A stretch of DNA of 56,429 nucleotides. It comes from Plantactinospora alkalitolerans. Its GTDB lineage: Bacteria > Actinomycetota > Actinomycetes > Mycobacteriales > Micromonosporaceae. The stretch lies in contig NZ_JADPUN010000202.1 of NCBI RefSeq assembly GCF_015690345.1, positions 1 to 56,429 of the forward strand, read 5' to 3'. Under the pieces are notes generated by a model, which worked only from the letters and a program-made list of their open reading frames with translations, was not told where the DNA came from and did not search any database. The position numbers and the translations under genes were made by a program. Shown here piece by piece: positions 52,930 through 56,429 of this stretch (positions are counted from its first letter, which is position 1; every line of letters starts with the position of its first letter).

Positions 52930-53721
52930 ATGTCCCCCGCAACGGGCGCGGCGACCCTTGTAGCGCGCCGGTCCAGCCGTTTCGTGGCCTGGGTACGCGC
53001 TTGGCGTGCCGGGCTGGTGCCGTACGACGAGATTGCCGAGGAGATCGCGCGCGGTGAGGAACACCTCGTCGCCGATGCTCCCGGCACCTGGACGGACGTG
53101 CCGCTGCGGAACGCGCTGGCCGCGTTCTCCAAGCACTCGCCCGACGAGATCCGCCTGGTGCTGCCCGCCCCCGGTGATCCGCGCGGGCTGCCCGGCCCCG
53201 GCCCGTTCGCCTCCGCCGCGCTGCTCGCCGGCGAGGCGGTGGTGGCCCGCGACCTCGGCGTGATCCCCGAGGTACGGACGCACACCTCCGGGTCGGGAGT
53301 GACCTTCGAGACGCTGCTGTGGCGGGTGTACCCACTGCCGACGAACGCTCCCGCCGCCTCGCTGGTCAATCCCGGCGCGGCGGAGGCCGAGGCGGAACTC
53401 TCGACGGCCCTCGCCGAGGCGACCGCGGCGCTGACCCGACTGGACGTCGCGCAGTGGCGCCCGGAACTGGCCGGGGCGCTCGCCGCGCTGCGCCGCCCGG
53501 ACAACGGGATCGATCTGCCGCCCGGTTTCGATCCGCGCTCCCGCCGGCTGTTCGCCCGGGCCAGCGTGCTGGACCAGGTGCTCGCGCTGGCCGAACATGC
53601 CGCGCCGGGCGGTTCGGTCAACGGCCACGAGGCCCAGCAACGCGACGCCGCGTTGCGACCGCTCACCGCGGCCTGTCGCCGGGCGGTCGTCGCCGCCTGC
53701 AACGCCCCGCTCTCGGCGTAG
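52930..53721 (+). CDS. conserved hypothetical protein, 263 aa
   Basis: Starts MSPATGAATLVARRSSRFVAWVRAWRAGLVPYDEIAEEI. Further recognisable stretches are WTDVPLRNALAAFSKHSP, EIRLVLPAPGDPRGLPGPGPF, AGEAVVARDLGVIPEV and TFETLLWRVYPLP. The C-terminal half is helical and alanine-rich. This is a conserved soluble actinobacterial protein for which I know no function. The start has a leaderless -10. It is divergent from DUF3097 and followed by a 15-bp tandem repeat. Confidence 0.78.
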   Translation: MSPATGAATLVARRSSRFVAWVRAWRAGLVPYDEIAEEIARGEEHLVADAPGTWTDVPLRNALAAFSKHSPDEIRLVLPAPGDPRGLPGPGPFASAALLAGEAVVARDLGVIPEVRTHTSGSGVTFETLLWRVYPLPTNAPAASLVNPGAAEAEAELSTALAEATAALTRLDVAQWRPELAGALAALRRPDNGIDLPPGFDPRSRRLFARASVLDQVLALAEHAAPGGSVNGHEAQQRDAALRPLTAACRRAVVAACNAPLSA

Positions 53722-53754
53722 CCGCGACGCCGGGCACAACGGCACCGGTCCGGC

Positions 53755-53829
53755 CCGCACCACCGCCGGCCGCACCACCGCCGGCCGCACCACCGCCGGC
53801 CGCACCACCGCCGGCCGCACCACCGCCGG
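53755..53829. repeat. five perfect 15-bp tandem repeats
   Basis: CCGCACCACCGCCGG is repeated five times without change (75 bp) in the gap between convergent genes ending at 53721 and 53863. It is a multiple of 3 and open in several frames, but no gene runs through it credibly. Confidence 0.9.
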
Positions 53830-53862
53830 CCGGGGAGATGTCCCGGTCAGCCAAAGTCGCGG

Positions 53863-54837
53863 TCAGCCCGGTACGGACGTCCGCTCCCGGTACACCTGCG
53901 CCCGGGCCCGGGCGAACCGTTCCGCCGGCTCGCCGGCCAGATAGTTCCACGGATACTCGGTCACCAGGTCACCGACCGCGTCGAACTGCTCCGCCACCGC
54001 CGCGTGCTCGTCGGCGAGCCAGAAGGCCATCGCAAAATTGTTGTGCGGAACCGGCCAGCCCGGCCGACGCCGGTAGCCGGGATGCCGGACGGACCGGTCC
54101 GCCGCCCAGTGCAGTGCGGCGCGTACCTCCGGTTGCCGCATGTGCACCCGGTCCGACCCGTCGGGTAGGTCCAGCCACCGCTCGATGTGCGCCTTCGGCA
54201 TCAGCGCGCCGAGCCCACTGCCGGCCGGCGCGTTGGCCACCGTCTCGTCGACGAAGCGGTGCATCTGCTCGTGCGACCCACCCCATTTGGCGCAGAGTTG
54301 GCCGAGCATCCTGTTGTGTGCCCCGTGGTGCCAGCGGTACCGGGTGGTGGCCTCCGAGAACCGACGGTGGGACTCGTCGACGCCCAGCCCGCGTCCCATC
54401 CCGGTGACGATCAGCAGCGCCCAACCGGTGGGGTCGTTCGGAGCCCGCTGCACCGCCTCGTCCAGGCAGTCCTCGGCGAGCTTGAGCCGTTGGGCGAACA
54501 TCTGGAACTGGGCCGCCGAGGTGTCCTTGGCCCGCCCACTGCCCCGGGCCTGCCAGGCCCAGCGGATGGCGTGGGCGCCACGGACCAGCACGGGCAGTGC
54601 CGACCGGGGCTCTGCCTCGATCCACTCACCGATCCAGGCCTGCATCCCCGTCGTCTCCGCCGCCAGGTCGACGTACCAGGCGAAGTCGTCCGGATCCTCC
54701 ACCCGACGCAGGAAGTCGTGCACCGGACGCCAGTTCCGGTTCGCGAGGTGATCGAGCAACATCACCGCGTCCGGATCACCGAGCGCCGGATCGATCGTCG
54801 GAACGGTCAGCTTGGCGCCACGACGGAACGGCCACAC
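53863..54837 (-). CDS. conserved hypothetical protein, helical-repeat type
   Basis: 324 residues from GTG 54837 (MWPFRRGAKLTVPTIDP). RNWRPVHDFLRRVEDPDDFAWYVDLAAE opens a helical array: AQRLKLAEDCLDEAVQRAPNDPTGW looks TPR-like, and HGAHNRMLGQLCAKWGGSHEQMHRFVDE and FAMAFWLADEHAAVAEQFDAVG follow. This pattern occurs in actinobacterial proteins annotated hypothetical or tetratricopeptide-like. No catalytic motif is seen. AGAGAGGA about 10 nt upstream supports the GTG. It is divergent from the M48 gene. Confidence 0.75.
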   Translation of the reverse strand: MWPFRRGAKLTVPTIDPALGDPDAVMLLDHLANRNWRPVHDFLRRVEDPDDFAWYVDLAAETTGMQAWIGEWIEAEPRSALPVLVRGAHAIRWAWQARGSGRAKDTSAAQFQMFAQRLKLAEDCLDEAVQRAPNDPTGWALLIVTGMGRGLGVDESHRRFSEATTRYRWHHGAHNRMLGQLCAKWGGSHEQMHRFVDETVANAPAGSGLGALMPKAHIERWLDLPDGSDRVHMRQPEVRAALHWAADRSVRHPGYRRRPGWPVPHNNFAMAFWLADEHAAVAEQFDAVGDLVTEYPWNYLAGEPAERFARARAQVYRERTSVPG

Positions 54838-54967
54838 AGGTCATGTCCTCTCTAGACGGTCGGCACGAATCGTACGGACATCGACGGGTCTTGTGGGGGC
54901 ACGGTCCGAAGCGATAGCGTCCCGCTCCGTCCTCGAAACGAGCAAGCGACCACGGGGGGAACGTCGC

Positions 54968-56429
54968 ATGACCGCTCCGATTCGGGCGGGACTGGCCGTT
55001 GCGATGCTCGCCGGCTTCTACCTGCTCGCGCTCGTCCAACTCGTCGCCGTCTTCGCGCTCGCCGCATGGCTGGCCAGCCTGATACCAGGGCTGCTGGCGC
55101 TGAAACTGATCTGGCCGCTGATCGTCGCGGCATCCGGAACGGTCGGGCTCGCGCTCTGGCGGGCCATCCGGAGCCGGCCGGAGCCGCCGGAGGGACTACC
55201 CGTCACCCCGGCGCAGGCGCCGATGCTCTGGAACGCGGTCCGGAGCCTCGCCGCCGAGGTCGGCACCCGGCCCCCGGACGAGATCCGGCTCGTGCCGATG
55301 GTGAACGCCGCGGTGGTCGAGCAGAGCCGACTGCTGGGGTTGCTCTCCGGGCCGCGACATCTCTACCTCGGCATCCCGTTGCTGTACGGACTGAACCTCG
55401 CCCAGTTGTACGCCGTACTCGCGCACGAACTCGGGCACTATTCGGGCCGGCACACCGCGCTCGGTGCGGTGGCCTACCGGGGGCGGTTGGCGATCGGCGG
55501 CACGATCACCCGGATCGGCCGGTACAACCCCGTCGGCTGGGCCTTCAAGGGTTACGCCCGGCTGTATCTGCTGGTGGACCACGCGGTGGTACGGCGGCAG
55601 GAGCTGGAGGCCGACCGCGCCGCCGTACGGGTAGCGGGCCGGCAGGCCGCCGGTGACGCGCTCCGTGAACTGCACGTGATCGACGCCGCCTGGGACTTCT
55701 ACTTCTCCCGGTACGTCGGACCCGCCTGGGAGTCCGGACACACCCCGGAGGACCTCTTCGGTGGTTTCCGCCACCTGCTGGCCAACCGGCAGCCGGAACT
55801 GGTCCGGCTCCGACAGACCACTCCGGACCACCACCCCTCGCGGTGGGACACCCATCCGCCGCTCGCCGAGCGGCTCTCCGCCATCGCCAGCGCCCCGGTC
55901 CGGAATGTGGCAGTCGACGACCGTCCGGCCGCGCTACTGCTCCCCGAACTCGACCTGCTCGGCCGCGAGTTGCAGGCCGCGCTGGTCGGCACCGACGGTC
56001 GTACCGTGCTGTCCTGGCCGGAACTGACCGCGTTCACCGCCGCGGCAGCCACCGAACGGGCCGCCGCCCGGGTCGTGGCGAGGCTGGCCGAGGCCGTCGC
56101 CGGCACCGCGCAGCCCTGCCTCGGTGCCCTGCTCGACCTCGTCGAGGCGGGGCGGCTGGTCGAGCTGGCCCAGCCGCTGCTGCCGGCCGCCACCCGCCGG
56201 GAACTCGCCGGCGAGTTCGCGCCGATGCTGGTTCCGGTGCTGACCCTGGCCGCCCTGCGTTCCGGGGTCGTCCGGTGGCGGCACTCCTGGTCCGGTCCGC
56301 CCGAACTGCTGGGTGTCCACGACGGCAAGCCACTGGACCTGCTCGAACTCGCCCAGCTTGCCGTCGTGCCGGAGACCACGCCCCGGGCCCGGCACTGGCT
56401 GGCCGCGCTCGGGGTCGACCTCGCCGTTC
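54968..56429 (+). CDS. membrane M48-family zinc metallopeptidase, 3' truncated by window
   Basis: Open from ATG 54968 to the window end (at least 487 residues). GGGGGGAA precedes the start and TAGCGT (54915-54920) is a likely -10. Two N-terminal membrane helices (about 8-35 and 42-66) are followed by a peptidase domain with AVLAHELGHYSGRH (HELGH at 153-157) and QELEADRAAV supplying the third zinc ligand. HPPLAERLSAI is also typical of HtpX/M48B proteins. A further helical C-terminal region (from about 330) is specific to a subgroup and continues beyond the window. The substrate is unknown; membrane-protein quality control is the family theme. Confidence 0.9.
   Translation, partial: MTAPIRAGLAVAMLAGFYLLALVQLVAVFALAAWLASLIPGLLALKLIWPLIVAASGTVGLALWRAIRSRPEPPEGLPVTPAQAPMLWNAVRSLAAEVGTRPPDEIRLVPMVNAAVVEQSRLLGLLSGPRHLYLGIPLLYGLNLAQLYAVLAHELGHYSGRHTALGAVAYRGRLAIGGTITRIGRYNPVGWAFKGYARLYLLVDHAVVRRQELEADRAAVRVAGRQAAGDALRELHVIDAAWDFYFSRYVGPAWESGHTPEDLFGGFRHLLANRQPELVRLRQTTPDHHPSRWDTHPPLAERLSAIASAPVRNVAVDDRPAALLLPELDLLGRELQAALVGTDGRTVLSWPELTAFTAAAATERAAARVVARLAEAVAGTAQPCLGALLDLVEAGRLVELAQPLLPAATRRELAGEFAPMLVPVLTLAALRSGVVRWRHSWSGPPELLGVHDGKPLDLLELAQLAVVPETTPRARHWLAALGVDLAV

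Noticed and set aside
53755-53829. Possible CRISPR array
   Set aside because: Units are contiguous 15-mers without spacers, and no cas gene is nearby.
53597-53944. An open frame through the 15-bp repeats encoding (TTAGR)n
   Set aside because: It has no start context, overlaps the end of a solid gene in another frame, and exists only because the repeat length is a multiple of three.

Overview
The window comes from a very GC-rich actinobacterium, most likely Micromonosporaceae (Micromonospora, Salinispora, Plantactinospora or a relative). Evidence: extreme third-position GC bias, many GTG starts, a complete Pup-proteasome locus, the mycothiol gene mshC, F420-type LLM oxidoreductase, and a dispersed GGAAGGGCCCC repeat that I associate (from memory) with Micromonospora. 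About 55 genes fill both strands. No rRNA, tRNA, CRISPR array, insertion sequence or prophage was seen.

Layout. 1-12 kb: the 5' end of a DxxN (NYN-like) protein, a second-type ClpC unfoldase with two small downstream genes, an MFS exporter next to a LysR regulator, a ThuA-like protein, a hemerythrin protein, an M20 peptidase, and an aldo/keto reductase. 12-20 kb: an LLM flavin/F420 oxidoreductase, uppP, a conserved actinobacterial trio (histidine phosphatase, DUF3090, SCO1664-like kinase fold), mshC, a GntR/UTRA regulator and a PAC2-family protein. 20-32.6 kb: an accessory stretch with a LuxR regulator lacking its ATPase core, a bicupin oxalate decarboxylase, a secreted zinc peptidase, a HAD phosphatase, a MacB/FtsX-type ABC pair behind a perfect 22-bp palindrome, a NarL-type two-component system and a RecB-like nuclease.

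32.7-52 kb: the Pup-proteasome locus. Order: M50 protease, trmI, a hypothetical gene, ferredoxin (reverse), arc, dop, pup, prcB, prcA, then rmlD-rmlB (reverse) and rmlA, pafA, a small membrane gene, DUF3866 and a cation-efflux gene (both reverse), pafB and pafC. Arc unfolds pupylated substrates and docks on the PrcBA core by its C-terminal QYL. PafA attaches Pup and Dop removes it. Pup already ends in GGE, so Dop is not needed to deamidate it. PafBC should drive the DNA-damage regulon.

The most unusual object is at the end of this locus. pafC lacks its C-terminal WCX domain and continues in frame into a complete class C beta-lactamase/DD-peptidase-like serine hydrolase (49982-51913). The usual tatA-tatC neighbours are absent; a DUF3097 gene and a tandem-repeat array follow directly. 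A RecA-NDp-type (PafBC) promoter match, TTGTCGGTG-N8-CAATGT, lies before rmlA, and a weaker one lies before pafB. Other recurring patterns are leaderless starts (TANNNT 6-8 nt before about 16 start codons) and short tandem-repeat arrays at gene 3' ends, two of which run through the stop codon.

52-56.4 kb: DUF3097, two unrecognised conserved proteins, and a membrane M48 peptidase cut by the window end.
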